Shown here in pieces: positions 38,902 to 46,831 of a stretch of DNA of 64,000 nt. Source of the stretch: Pseudomonas brassicacearum. GTDB lineage: Bacteria > Pseudomonadota > Gammaproteobacteria > Pseudomonadales > Pseudomonadaceae. Under the pieces are notes generated by a model. The model saw only the letters and a program-made list of their open reading frames with translations, did no database searches and was not told where the DNA came from. Made by a program: the position numbers and the translations under genes. The stretch's first letter is position 1; every line of letters begins with the position of its first letter. The DNA lies in NCBI RefSeq assembly GCF_009601685.2, contig NZ_CP045701.2, positions 5,022,001 through 5,086,000 on the forward strand. The letters are read 5' to 3'.

Positions 38902-39714
38902 ATGTTCGCGTTTACGCCAGACACGAGTGGCTCATCGATGCGCAACACTTCGATCGATTTATTGGATGCGACACCCAGGGCCGTCGTTGCCATTGGCACC
39001 GATTACGCTCACGGACAAGTGTTGCCATCGCATCGCCATCGCCGCGCGCAGTTGCTCTATGGCGCCACCGGGGTGATGCAGGTCAGCACGGCGGACGGCA
39101 ATTGGGTGGTGCCGCCGCAACGGGCGGTGTGGATCCCGCCCGGGGTTGCCCATGAGGTGCTGATGCTGGGCGTCAGCACTCGAAGTTTGTATATCGAACC
39201 GGCTGCGGTAACGGCCATGGACGCCCGTTGCCAGGTCATCAGCGTGTCACCCCTGATGCGCCAGTTGCTGATGGAAGCCGTGGAGCTTGCGCTGGACTAC
39301 GACGAGGTTGGACGCGATGGCGCGTTGATCGATCTGCTGCTGCACGAACTGCTGCGCAGCGCCCATCTGCCGTTGCACCTTCCACTGCCCCAAGACCCGG
39401 GCCTGCTCGGCCTGTGCCAGGCATTTCTGAAACGCCCGGACGCCCACGTCTCGCCCGTGCAATGGGCGGCGCAGTTGCATATCAGCTTGCGCTCATTCAA
39501 TCGCCTGTTCAGCCAGCAAACCGGGTTGAGTTTCAGTCGATGGCGACAACAAGCCTGCGTGATGTCGGCATTGTCCCGATTGGCCATCGGCAACTCAGTG
39601 ACCAGAATCGCCCTGGACCTGGGCTACGACAGCCCTGCGGCTTTCTCCACGATGTTTCGTCGCGTACTGGGCCACGCCCCCAGCGCCTGGCTGGATAAGA
39701 CCGCCGGTCATTGA
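38902..39714 (+). CDS. AraC family regulator with cupin domain
   Basis: The 270-residue protein has an N-terminal cupin (VLPSHRHRRAQLLYGATGVMQVSTADGNWVVPPQRAVWIPPGVAHEV) and a C-terminal pair of helix-turn-helix motifs (VQWAAQLHISLRSFNRLFSQQTGLSFSRWRQQACVMSALSRL and ALDLGYDSPAAFSTMFRRVLGHAPSAWL). It diverges from the TauE exporter with 76 bp between starts, so it very probably regulates that gene. ATG 38902 has CAGG six bases upstream; Met13 at 38938 is an alternative. This layout matches regulator-exporter pairs for small aromatic or sulfur compounds. Confidence 0.87.
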   Translation: MFAFTPDTSGSSMRNTSIDLLDATPRAVVAIGTDYAHGQVLPSHRHRRAQLLYGATGVMQVSTADGNWVVPPQRAVWIPPGVAHEVLMLGVSTRSLYIEPAAVTAMDARCQVISVSPLMRQLLMEAVELALDYDEVGRDGALIDLLLHELLRSAHLPLHLPLPQDPGLLGLCQAFLKRPDAHVSPVQWAAQLHISLRSFNRLFSQQTGLSFSRWRQQACVMSALSRLAIGNSVTRIALDLGYDSPAAFSTMFRRVLGHAPSAWLDKTAGH

Positions 39715-39797
39715 TCAAAAAAATGAGATTGATCGGGATTCAAAACAACTGTACAAAAACACAGTGTTTTTTTAATCCCACAGCTTTGGAGCCCCCC

Positions 39798-40115
39798 ATG
39801 GCCTCTCTTGCAATCAAAACCACCCTGGAACGCATCGCTGTCTATCAATTCACCCCTGCTCACAGTGCACAGGCGCGCGCCATGCTGGGCTGGAGCGTCG
39901 AGGAGCTGTCCCGCCAATCCGGCGTCTCGGTCCAGGCCATCCGCCGCTTCGAGGCCGGAGGCGAGTTGCTCGATGTGACTCGCCTGGCCCTGGCGTTTCG
40001 CCTGGAGGCCGAAGGCCTGGTGTTCTTCCCCGGCTTCGCACCGGGGCGCGGCATGAACATCAAGGGCGCGACGCCGGACCCGATGGGGCGCTCCGATTAC
40101 GCGATGATTGAATAA
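39798..40115 (+). CDS. XRE-type helix-turn-helix protein
   Basis: The 105-residue protein has one Cro/CI-type helix-turn-helix: SAQARAMLGWSVEELSRQSGVSVQAIRRFEAGGELLDVTRLALAFRLEAEGLVFFPGFAP. GGAG six bases before ATG 39798 is better than the frame's earlier start at 39711. It stands alone between the AraC gene and a converging metallo-hydrolase gene, whose stop is 17 bp away. Single-domain proteins of this size often regulate a neighbour or are orphan antitoxins. No toxin is beside it. Confidence 0.8.
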   Translation: MASLAIKTTLERIAVYQFTPAHSAQARAMLGWSVEELSRQSGVSVQAIRRFEAGGELLDVTRLALAFRLEAEGLVFFPGFAPGRGMNIKGATPDPMGRSDYAMIE

Positions 40116-40132
40116 CGCCAATCCTGTGAGTG

Positions 40133-41191
40133 CTAGGCGATACCAGCCTGGTCCTGGTACGCCGAGGGTTCCACGTCCAACCACCAGGCGCGGCCACGTT
40201 GCGGCTGCGTCAGGGTGAATGCCTCGCCCATTTGTGGCGTGGCAATGCAAACATTGCGCTCCCAGGCCAGGGCCAGGATGCGATCGAAGGGTTCATACCA
40301 GGCATGCATCGCCAGGTCGAACGTACCGTTGTGGATCGGCAGCAGCCAACGGCCCTTGAGATCGATATGAGCCTGCAGGGTCTGCTCCGGCTGCATGTGG
40401 ACGTGGGGCCAATCGACGTTATAGGCGCCGGTTTCCATCAGGGTCAGGTTAAAGGGGCCATATCGCTCGCCGATGCGTTTGAAACCCTCGAAGTAGCCGG
40501 TGTCGCCGCTGAAGAAAATTCGCGTGGCGCCATCGATCATCACCCACGAGGCCCACAAGGTGCTGTTGCTGTCGAACAGGCCACGCCCGGAAAAATGCTG
40601 GGAAGGCGTGGCAACGAACTCGATACCGTCCACCTCGGTACCTTGCCACCAATCCAGCTGACGCACCTTGCTGGCGTCGACGCCCCATTTGATCAGGGTG
40701 TCGCCCACGCCCAGGGGCGCCAGGAAGTGGCGGGTCTTGGCTGCCAGATTGAGGATGGCCTGATAATCGAGGTGATCGTAATGATCATGGGAAAGGATCA
40801 CCGCTTCGATCGGCGGCAACTCTTCCAGGCTGATGGGCGGTTGATGAAAACGCTTAGGGCCGGCCCATTGAACGGGTGAGGCGCGGTCGGCGAACACCGG
40901 GTCTGTCAGCCAGAATTTGTCCCGCAGCTTGAGCAATACGGTGGAATGACCGAGACGGAATACGCTGTTGTTCGGCGCCGCCAGCAGCGCCGCGCGCGTC
41001 AGCGCTTGAACCTCGATGGCGCCCGCAGGCCGGGTGGTGCGCGGCTTGTGGAAGATCATGTTCCAGATGATGCGCAGGGTGGTGCCAAGACCTTCCCGAG
41101 GCGTGAAGGCATGATTGCGATATTTACCCTGTTCATGCAGGGATGCGTCATGGGCAGATGGATTGTCGGTAGAAAGAGAAGGAATGGTCAT
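40133..41191 (-). CDS. MBL-fold metallo-hydrolase (NAPE-PLD/UlaG-like)
   Basis: The 352-residue hydrolase has the metallo-beta-lactamase metal-binding motif SHDHYDHLD (about residue 145), a further His in PSQHFSGRG, an Asp in FSGDTGYFEGF and a terminal His in LLPIHNGTFDLAM. FRLGHSTVLLKLRDKFWLTDPVF is typical of the subgroup related to N-acylphosphatidylethanolamine phospholipase D. The reaction here is unknown. ATG 41191 has GGAG ten bases upstream. It diverges from a TetR gene across a perfect operator-like palindrome, so TetR control is likely. Confidence 0.87.
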   Translation of the reverse strand: MTIPSLSTDNPSAHDASLHEQGKYRNHAFTPREGLGTTLRIIWNMIFHKPRTTRPAGAIEVQALTRAALLAAPNNSVFRLGHSTVLLKLRDKFWLTDPVFADRASPVQWAGPKRFHQPPISLEELPPIEAVILSHDHYDHLDYQAILNLAAKTRHFLAPLGVGDTLIKWGVDASKVRQLDWWQGTEVDGIEFVATPSQHFSGRGLFDSNSTLWASWVMIDGATRIFFSGDTGYFEGFKRIGERYGPFNLTLMETGAYNVDWPHVHMQPEQTLQAHIDLKGRWLLPIHNGTFDLAMHAWYEPFDRILALAWERNVCIATPQMGEAFTLTQPQRGRAWWLDVEPSAYQDQAGIA

Positions 41192-41284
41192 GGTGCGATA
41201 ACTCCAGGGACGTCGTCGCAATTGCGCTTCGCCGTTGTGGGACGCTGGATGGCCGTTGCATGCACGCTCAGCCGCTTGACTCGA

Positions 41285-41308
41285 AAACTACACCACTCGG
41301 TGTAGTTT
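41285..41308. promoter_or_regulatory. TetR-type operator between divergent genes
   Basis: AAACTACACC-ACTC-GGTGTAGTTT is a perfect 10-bp inverted repeat with a 4-bp spacer. It lies 94 bp from the metallo-hydrolase start and 74 bp from the TetR start, so one TetR dimer site could control both. Confidence 0.7.
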
Positions 41309-41381
41309 CTAGATTGCATGAATCCCGGGAGCAAGTAAACTTCCGAGTGCAAGTTCTCTCCTTTCAACCGACGAATTGCCC

Positions 41382-41990
41382 ATGACCGTACCGCAGCGCC
41401 TTACCGAGCGAAAACGCGAAGCCATCCTCCAGGCGGCGATTGCTGAATTCCGTAGCAGCGGTTTCGAGATCACCAGCATGGACAAGATCGCGGCGACTGC
41501 CGGCGTATCGAAGCGCACGGTGTATAACCATTTCCCGAGCAAGGAAGCGTTGTTTGCCGAAATTCTGAATCGGTTATGGAACAGCATTACTGCAGAACAG
41601 GACCTGCCCTACAGCCCGCAAAAGCCGCTACGGGAACAGCTTCAAACGTTGCTGCAAGCCAAACTGAACATGCTGGCGGACGAGAACTTCCTCGACCTGG
41701 CGCGCATCGCCATCGCCGCAACCATCCACTCTCCCGAGCGAGCCCAGGACATGGTGTCGCGCATGGGCCAGCGTGAAGAAAGCCTGACGACCTGGATTCG
41801 CCAAGCCCAGGCCGATGGCCGCTTGAAACCCGTGGAACCGGCATTTGCCGCCCAGCAAATGCATGGGCTGCTCAAGACGTTCGCCTTCTGGCCGCAGGTT
41901 TCGATGGGGCAACCCAGCCTGACCCAGGATGAGCAGGCCCAGGTGATCGAATCGGCCCTCGACATGTTCCTGAGCCGTTACCAGGCCTGA
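41382..41990 (+). CDS. TetR family transcriptional repressor
   Basis: The 202-residue protein has the N-terminal TetR helix-turn-helix (RKREAILQAAIAEFRSSGFEITSMDKIAATAGVSKRTVYNHFPSKEALFAEIL). A helical ligand and dimer domain of the AcrR C-terminal type follows (LLKTFAFWPQVSMGQPSLTQDEQAQVIESALDMFLSRY). ATG 41382 is preferred over a TTG two codons earlier. It probably represses itself and the divergent metallo-hydrolase through the palindrome at 41285-41308. The ligand is unknown. Confidence 0.88.
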   Translation: MTVPQRLTERKREAILQAAIAEFRSSGFEITSMDKIAATAGVSKRTVYNHFPSKEALFAEILNRLWNSITAEQDLPYSPQKPLREQLQTLLQAKLNMLADENFLDLARIAIAATIHSPERAQDMVSRMGQREESLTTWIRQAQADGRLKPVEPAFAAQQMHGLLKTFAFWPQVSMGQPSLTQDEQAQVIESALDMFLSRYQA

Positions 41991-42013
41991 TCAACAAGTC
42001 CAGGAATGAAGGG

Positions 42014-42538
42014 CTACTGCATTGATGGGTTGTGCACGACCTTCTTGTGCATTTCAGTGGTCAAGTTGTCGATACGCTCGGTCAATACCTTGGTCATTTC
42101 CGTCAGACGGGTGTTCTGCTCCAACAATTCGAGCAACTGCGCGGTATTCTGCGCGGCCTGGGCCTGACGCTCGCTGTTGGCAATGGCCAAGGCCTCACGA
42201 TGCAGGGCATCGGCTTCCGCCTGGGCTTTGTCCCGAGCGGCCTGGCGAGTTTGCGCCAGCAGAATCAACGGCGCGGCATAGGCCGACTGCAGGCTGAACG
42301 CCAGGTTCAGCAAAATGAACGGGTAAGCGTCGAAATGAAAGACGCCCACCAGGTTCAGGCTGATCCATATCAGCACGATCAAGGTTTGCGCGCCGAGGAA
42401 CATCGGCGTTCCGAAAAAACGCGCGAACGCCTCCGCCCTCAGCGCAAAACGGTCATTGCCAAAGGTCGGCGCCAGATGCGCGTGAGGGCGATGAAAACGC
42501 AAATGGTCAACGGGGTTGGGGATGGAAGACTTCGTCAT
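42014..42538 (-). CDS. DUF1003 membrane protein
   Basis: The 174-residue protein matches DUF1003. A cytoplasmic N-terminus is followed by two membrane helices (FFGTPMFLGAQTLIVLIWISLNLVGV and YPFILLNLAFSLQSAYAAPLILLAQTRQ), with the family's F-G-(S/T)P and P-(F/Y)-I-L-L-N-L patterns. A coiled-coil tail (residues about 100-165; ARDKAQAEADALHREALAIANSERQAQ...) ends it. It is often called a cytosolic protein although it is plainly membrane-bound. Its function is unknown. ATG 42538 is used; a TTG six codons upstream is possible. It converges with the TetR gene. Confidence 0.82.
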   Translation of the reverse strand: MTKSSIPNPVDHLRFHRPHAHLAPTFGNDRFALRAEAFARFFGTPMFLGAQTLIVLIWISLNLVGVFHFDAYPFILLNLAFSLQSAYAAPLILLAQTRQAARDKAQAEADALHREALAIANSERQAQAAQNTAQLLELLEQNTRLTEMTKVLTERIDNLTTEMHKKVVHNPSMQ

Positions 42539-42630
42539 CGTGGTGTTCTCTGCCAAGGGCGGGTGCTCAAGGCACTATAACCGTTGGGGACCGTCATCCA
42601 TTGCGTCATGCACACCCTGCCCGTTGAAAA

Positions 42631-43515
42631 TCAGCGCCAGCGCAGATGGCGCCCCAGCTCATCGAACAAGGTCACCACCGAGCGCAAGGCCCGGCAGTCG
42701 GGGCGGGTCAGGAGCCACAGGGCCGTGTCGTACCCCTCCAGCGGTTCGCCAAGGGGCATCAGGCCCTGGTGTTCATCGATCAGAAAGTCCGGCAGCGCCG
42801 CCACACCCAAGCCGGCTCGCACCAGTTCGGTGACAGAGAGCATGCTGTTGCAGCGATAGGCGGGCACCACGCCGGGTAGATGCTGGCGGCACCAGGCCAC
42901 GGTGGGGTGGTCCGGGAGGAAATCGTCCGGCGCGATCCAGGTCATGGCGGCCAGGTCAATCGCATCCGCCGAACGCAGGTACGTGGCACTGGCACATACC
43001 CGGTAAGCCACGTTGCCCAGCTTTCGACCGACCAGGTGTTCCGGCGGTGTACGGGTCAGGCGCAACGCAATGTCGGCATCGCGGCGGCTCAGGTTGGCGA
43101 AGTCGTTCGAGGTGCTCAGCTCAAGAGTCAACGCCGGATAAGCGGGCATGAAGCGCGCCAGCGCAGGCAGCAACAACGCTTGCAGGACCGAGTCGCTGCA
43201 CGTCAGGCGTACCGTCCCGCTGATGACCTCGCCGCCCTGCTCCACCCCCACCCGCGCCGCCTCCAAGGCCTGCTCGGCGCGCTCGGCTTGTTCGGCCAAT
43301 GCCTGGGCAAGACTCGTGGGCAAGTACCCGGAACGGCTTTTTTCGAACAAAGGCTGACCCAGGGCCGCCTCCAGTCGACGTACCGAACGAAACACCGTGG
43401 ACACGTCCACCTGCAGCAGTCGAGCAGCTCGGGCCAGTGAACCGCCACGAACCAGCGCGAGGATCAGGGACAGGTCGGGATAGTCCAGACGATAGTGCGT
43501 CGCTGCATTGATCAC
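42631..43515 (-). CDS. LysR family transcriptional regulator
   Basis: The protein is 294 residues if started at GTG 43515; an upstream frame extension crosses the likely promoter. The N-terminal winged helix reads YPDLSLILALVRGGSLARAARLLQVDVSTVFRSVRRLEAALGQPLFEKSRSGYLPT. The effector domain starts at about residue 90 (GTVRLTCSDSVLQALLLPALARFMPAYPALTLELSTSNDFANLSRRDADIALRLTR). It is divergent from the amidotransferase-monooxygenase pair. The shared 77 bp hold a LysR-type T-N11-A site, so it probably controls that pair. Confidence 0.85.
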   Translation of the reverse strand: MINAATHYRLDYPDLSLILALVRGGSLARAARLLQVDVSTVFRSVRRLEAALGQPLFEKSRSGYLPTSLAQALAEQAERAEQALEAARVGVEQGGEVISGTVRLTCSDSVLQALLLPALARFMPAYPALTLELSTSNDFANLSRRDADIALRLTRTPPEHLVGRKLGNVAYRVCASATYLRSADAIDLAAMTWIAPDDFLPDHPTVAWCRQHLPGVVPAYRCNSMLSVTELVRAGLGVAALPDFLIDEHQGLMPLGEPLEGYDTALWLLTRPDCRALRSVVTLFDELGRHLRWR

Positions 43516-43525
43516 TTGGATAAAC

Positions 43526-43560
43526 GCCAATATTGATTGCGTGAGCGCCAATCTATAGTG
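43526..43560. promoter_or_regulatory. Candidate LysR box in the divergent promoter
   Basis: CGCCAATATTGATTGCGTGA followed by GCGCCAATC contains two CGCCAAT direct repeats. It also has an ATTG-N9-CCAAT inverted arrangement fitting T-N11-A. Confidence 0.45.
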
Positions 43561-43592
43561 GCGACCAGGAATCAACAAGTGGCGAGCCTCTC

Positions 43593-44303
43593 ATGGAAAA
43601 ACAACGTCCTTTAAACATCGCCCTGGTCGGCGACCACGACCCACATATCACCGCTCACCGCGCGATCCCCATCGCAATTGAGCTGGGCGGCGGGCAAACC
43701 GGCCATGCCGTTCACGTCCAATGGCTGGCAACGCCGCTCATCGCCGACAACGCAGTGCTGGAGGATTTCGACGGTATCTGGTGCGTGCCCGGCAGCCCCT
43801 ACCGAAACGAAAACGGCGCCTTGCAGGCGATTCGTTTTGCCCGCGAACAGCGTCGCCCTTTCCTGGGCACCTGCGGTGGTTTTCAACATGCCGTGCTGGA
43901 ATACGCCCGCAACGTGATGGGTTGGGCCGACGCCGCCCATGGCGAAACCGATCCCGAGGCTGAACGGGCGCTGCTGACGCCGCTGAGCTGCGCCTTGGTC
44001 GAAACCATCGACAGCCTTCAGCTCGAGGCGGACTCGTTGATTGCCAAGGCCTATGGTCGCCTGATGGTATTCGAGGGCTACCATTGCCGCTTCGGGGTCA
44101 ACCCGGATTTTGAAAAGGATTTGTTCAATCAGCGCCTGCACGCCGTGGCCCGGGACTCGGCCGGCGGCCTGCGCGCGGTAGAGCTGCCGGACCATCCGTT
44201 CTTTGTCGCCACGCTGTTCCAGCCTGAACGTGCTGCGCTGGAAGGGCGCGTGCCGCCGCTGGTCAGCGCGTTTGTCGAAGCCTGCGCCAGGACAACGTCA
44301 TGA
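43593..44303 (+). CDS. Class I glutamine amidotransferase-like protein (CTP synthase C-domain related)
   Basis: The 236-residue protein resembles the glutaminase domain of CTP synthase without its synthetase half. It starts LNIALVGDHDPHITAHRAIPIAIE and has the nucleophile loop FLGTCGGFQHAVLEYARNVMGW (Cys about residue 94). The C-terminal His-x-Glu region corresponds to HPFFVATLFQPE, where the usual HPEF order is changed. A free-standing amidotransferase of this type usually supplies ammonia to a partner enzyme, and none is adjacent. It overlaps the following monooxygenase-like gene by 4 bp (ATGA), indicating coupled translation. Confidence 0.85.
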   Translation: MEKQRPLNIALVGDHDPHITAHRAIPIAIELGGGQTGHAVHVQWLATPLIADNAVLEDFDGIWCVPGSPYRNENGALQAIRFAREQRRPFLGTCGGFQHAVLEYARNVMGWADAAHGETDPEAERALLTPLSCALVETIDSLQLEADSLIAKAYGRLMVFEGYHCRFGVNPDFEKDLFNQRLHAVARDSAGGLRAVELPDHPFFVATLFQPERAALEGRVPPLVSAFVEACARTTS

Positions 44304-44614
44304 GCGCCCCCTACTACGCCGTGATTTTCACCTCACTGCGCACTGAGGGGGACCAAGGCTACGCCGAAGCCGCCGAACGCATGCTGGCATTGGCTAGAGA
44401 ACAACCGGGGTTTCTCGGCGTCGAATCGGCGCGCGGCGAAGATGGCTTGGGCATCACCGTGTCCTACTGGAACAGCGAAGCGGCGATCCTGGCCTGGAAG
44501 CAGCATCCCGAACACAGCGCGATCCGCGAGCGCGGCCGCTCCACCTGGTATACCCATTGCCATACGCGGGTGTGCAAGGTCGAACGCGATTATGCGTTCC
44601 GACGCCAAACCTGA
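44300..44614 (+). CDS. Antibiotic biosynthesis monooxygenase (ABM) domain protein
   Basis: The 104-residue ferredoxin-like ABM protein begins YYAVIFTSLRTEGDQGYAEAAERMLALAREQPGFLGVESARGEDGLGITVSYWNSEAAILAWKQHPEHS. It carries the W-(K/R)-x-x-x-x-H pattern common to the family. ABM proteins act as dimeric cofactor-free oxygenases or as stress proteins. Coupling with the amidotransferase suggests a shared pathway. The REPIN array begins 67 bp after its stop. Confidence 0.85.
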   Translation: MSAPYYAVIFTSLRTEGDQGYAEAAERMLALAREQPGFLGVESARGEDGLGITVSYWNSEAAILAWKQHPEHSAIRERGRSTWYTHCHTRVCKVERDYAFRRQT

Positions 44615-44680
44615 TGCCAGGATACAAAACCTGATGGGGGAGCTGGGTGTTCGCAGAACCTACCTTCAGCACAAATCCTC
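44615..44680 (+). other. Left boundary of the REPIN array
   Basis: This stretch already contains the tail of one inter-unit spacer (CTTCAGCACAAATC). The array therefore starts mid-unit, immediately after the ABM gene. Confidence 0.6.
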
Positions 44681-46230
44681 TGTGGGAGCTGAGCTTGCTC
44701 GCGATGGCGGTGGGTCAGCTTGCTGCGATGTTGAATGTGCCGCCGCCATCGCGGGCAAGCCTTGCTTCCACACTGAATCTCGGGGTGCTCACAGACCCTG
44801 TCTTCAGCACAAATCCCCCGTGGGAGCGGGCTTGCTCGCGATGGCGGTCGGTCAGCTTGCTGCAATGTTGAATGTGCCGCCGCCATCGCGGGCAAGCCTT
44901 GCTCCCACACTGAATCTCGGGGTGCTCACAGACCTTGCCTTCAGCACAAATCCCCTGTGGGAGCTGAGCTTGCTCGCGATGGCGGTCGGTCAGCTTGCTG
45001 CGATGTTGAATGTGCCGCCGCCATCGCGGGCAAGCCTTGCTCCCACACTGAATCTCGGGGTGCTCACAGACCCTGCCTTCAGCACAAATCCCCTGTGGGA
45101 GCTGAGCTTGCTCGCGATGGCGGTCGGTCAGCTTGCTGCAATGCTGAATGTGTCACCGTCTTCGCGGGCAAGCCCGCTCCCACACTGAATCTCGAGGTGC
45201 TCACAGACCCTGCCTTCAGCACAAATCCCCTGTGGGAGCTGAGCTTGCTCGCGATGGCGGTCGGTCAGCTTACTGCGATGTTGAATGTGCCGCCGCCATC
45301 GCGGGCAAGCCTTGCTCCCACACTGAATCTCGGGGTGCTCACAGACCTTGCCTTCAGCACAAATCCCCTGTGGGAGCTGAGCCTGCTCGCGATGGCGGTC
45401 GGTCAGCTTGCTGCGATGTTGAATGTGCCGCCGCCATCGCGGGCAAGCCTTGCTCCCACACTGAATCTCGAGGTGTTCACAGACCTTGCCTTCAGCACAA
45501 ATCCCCTGTGGGAGCTGAGCTTGCTCCCACACTGAATCTCGAGGTGTTCACAGACCTTGCCTTGCCTTCAGCACAACTCCCCTGTGGGAGCTGAGCTTGC
45601 TCGCGATGGCGGTCGGTCAGCTTGCTGCAATGCTGAATGTGCCACCGCCATCGCGGGCAAGCCTTGCTCCCACACTGAATCTCGAGGTGTTCACAGACCT
45701 TGCCTTGCCTTCAGCACAACTCCCCTGTGGGAGCTGAGCTTGCTCGCGATGGCGGTCGGTCAGCTTGCTGCGATGTTGAATGTGCCGCCGCCATCGCGGG
45801 CAAGCCTTGCTCCCACACTGAATCTCGAGGTGTTCACAGACCTTGCCTTCAGCACAAATCCCCCGTGGGAGCGGGCTTGCTCGCGATGGCGGTCGGTCAG
45901 TTTGCTGCGATGTTGAATGTGCCGCCGCCATCGCGGGCAAGCCTTGCTTCCACACTGAATCTCGGGGTGCTCTCAGACCTTGCCTTCAGCACAACTCCCC
46001 TGTGGGAGCTGAGCTTGCTCGCGATGGCGGTCGGTCAGCTTGCTGCGATGTTGAATGTGCCGCCGCCATCGCGGGCAAGCCTTGCTTCCACACTGAATCT
46101 CGGGGTGCTCACAGACCCTGCCTTCAGCACAAATCCCCTGTGGGAGCTGAGCTTGCCCGCGATGGCGGTCGGTCAGCTTGCTGCAATGTTGAATGTGCCG
46201 CCGCCATCGCGGGCAAGCCTTGCTCCCACA
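44681..46230 (+). repeat. Tandem array of 12 REPIN-like units, period about 138 bp
   Basis: Each unit has an inverted REP pair of about 92 bp. The left arm is TGTGGGAGCTGAGCTTGCTC followed by GCGATGGCGG; the right arm is CCGCCATCGCGGGCAAGC followed by CTTGCTCCCACA. A 46-bp spacer CTGAATCTCGGGGTGCTCAC...CTTCAGCACAAATCCC follows. Units start near 44681, 44819, 44956, 45094, 45231, 45369, 45507, 45583, 45726, 45864, 46001 and 46139. Unit 7 (45507) has lost its hairpin interior, leaving only the arm tips. Unit 8 ends with a duplicated CCTTG in its spacer. The array lies between an ABM gene and a converging small gene and has no credible protein. Confidence 0.93.
45507..45582 (+). repeat. Collapsed REPIN unit within the array
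   Basis: The unit reads TGTGGGAGCTGAGCTTGCTC then CCACACTGAATCTCGAGG. About 62 bp between the two GCTTGCTC/CTTGCTCCC motifs are missing, so the left arm is joined to the right arm tip. This fits deletion between short direct repeats (CTTGCTC) during replication of the hairpin. Confidence 0.85.
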
Positions 46231-46259
46231 GGGGCTCTTGCTCAATTCGAGATTGCGGC

Positions 46260-46586
46260 TCAGCCTTCCACCAACTGCCGCACCGCCACGATTTCCGGCA
46301 GGTCGCTGCGGGCCATGTACACCCGCAAAGGTTCGCAAAGGTTGATCCGGTCGTCGATGTGCTGGTCCAGCAACAACTGGATCCGCTCACGCTTGAGGGC
46401 CATGGTGCCGTCCGCCACGGGAGCCCAGACAAATTCGCAGGTGGGGATGATGCCGTCGTCGGCCACGTCCATGCCGAAGGCGTCTTCGCTGAAACGTACG
46501 ATGTATTGACCGGTCTTGCGGTTCAGGCCGACAAAACCCTTGAGCTGATCGGCGGCCTGGCAGATGAATGTCGAAGTGGTGCGCAT
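46260..46586 (-). CDS. Conserved hypothetical protein
   Basis: The 108-residue protein begins MRTTSTFICQAADQLKGFVGLNRKTGQYIVRFSEDAFGMDVADDGIIPTCEFVWAPVADGTMALKRERIQLLLDQHIDDRINLCEPLRVYMARSDLPEIVAVRQLVEG. I do not recognise a domain. The composition is that of a small soluble mixed alpha/beta protein without a signal peptide. GAGG six bases before ATG 46586 supports this start over ones further upstream. It ends 30 bp from the edge of the REPIN array. Confidence 0.75.
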   Translation of the reverse strand: MRTTSTFICQAADQLKGFVGLNRKTGQYIVRFSEDAFGMDVADDGIIPTCEFVWAPVADGTMALKRERIQLLLDQHIDDRINLCEPLRVYMARSDLPEIVAVRQLVEG

Positions 46587-46831
46587 GGTAAACCTCATGG
46601 ATGCGTCCCTCAGGACGTCTGATCGATGGTTTACACGCAGGGCAAGCGGAAAAGGATTTAAGGTTTCCCTCTGCCGGGGAAACTGATGCGGGCAAGGGTA
46701 CTGCAAAGCGGCCTGGAAATGCGTGGGAAAAATCTTCTTTGCACAAGTTTATGTCGGTATGGCGATAGCGCCGACAGCGTTCAGTTGTTAAAAGATAGGT
46801 TTTTGCATACACCTACGAAAGGATTTCGAGC

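Noticed and set aside
44681..46230. CRISPR array
   Set aside because: Units are about 138 bp, nearly identical throughout with no variable spacers, and built from REP hairpins; no cas genes are present.
44442..46622. Several long open frames through the REPIN array, with repeating protein units
   Set aside because: The 138-bp period is divisible by three, so repeats stay in frame by chance. The translations are REP sequence with no start signals.
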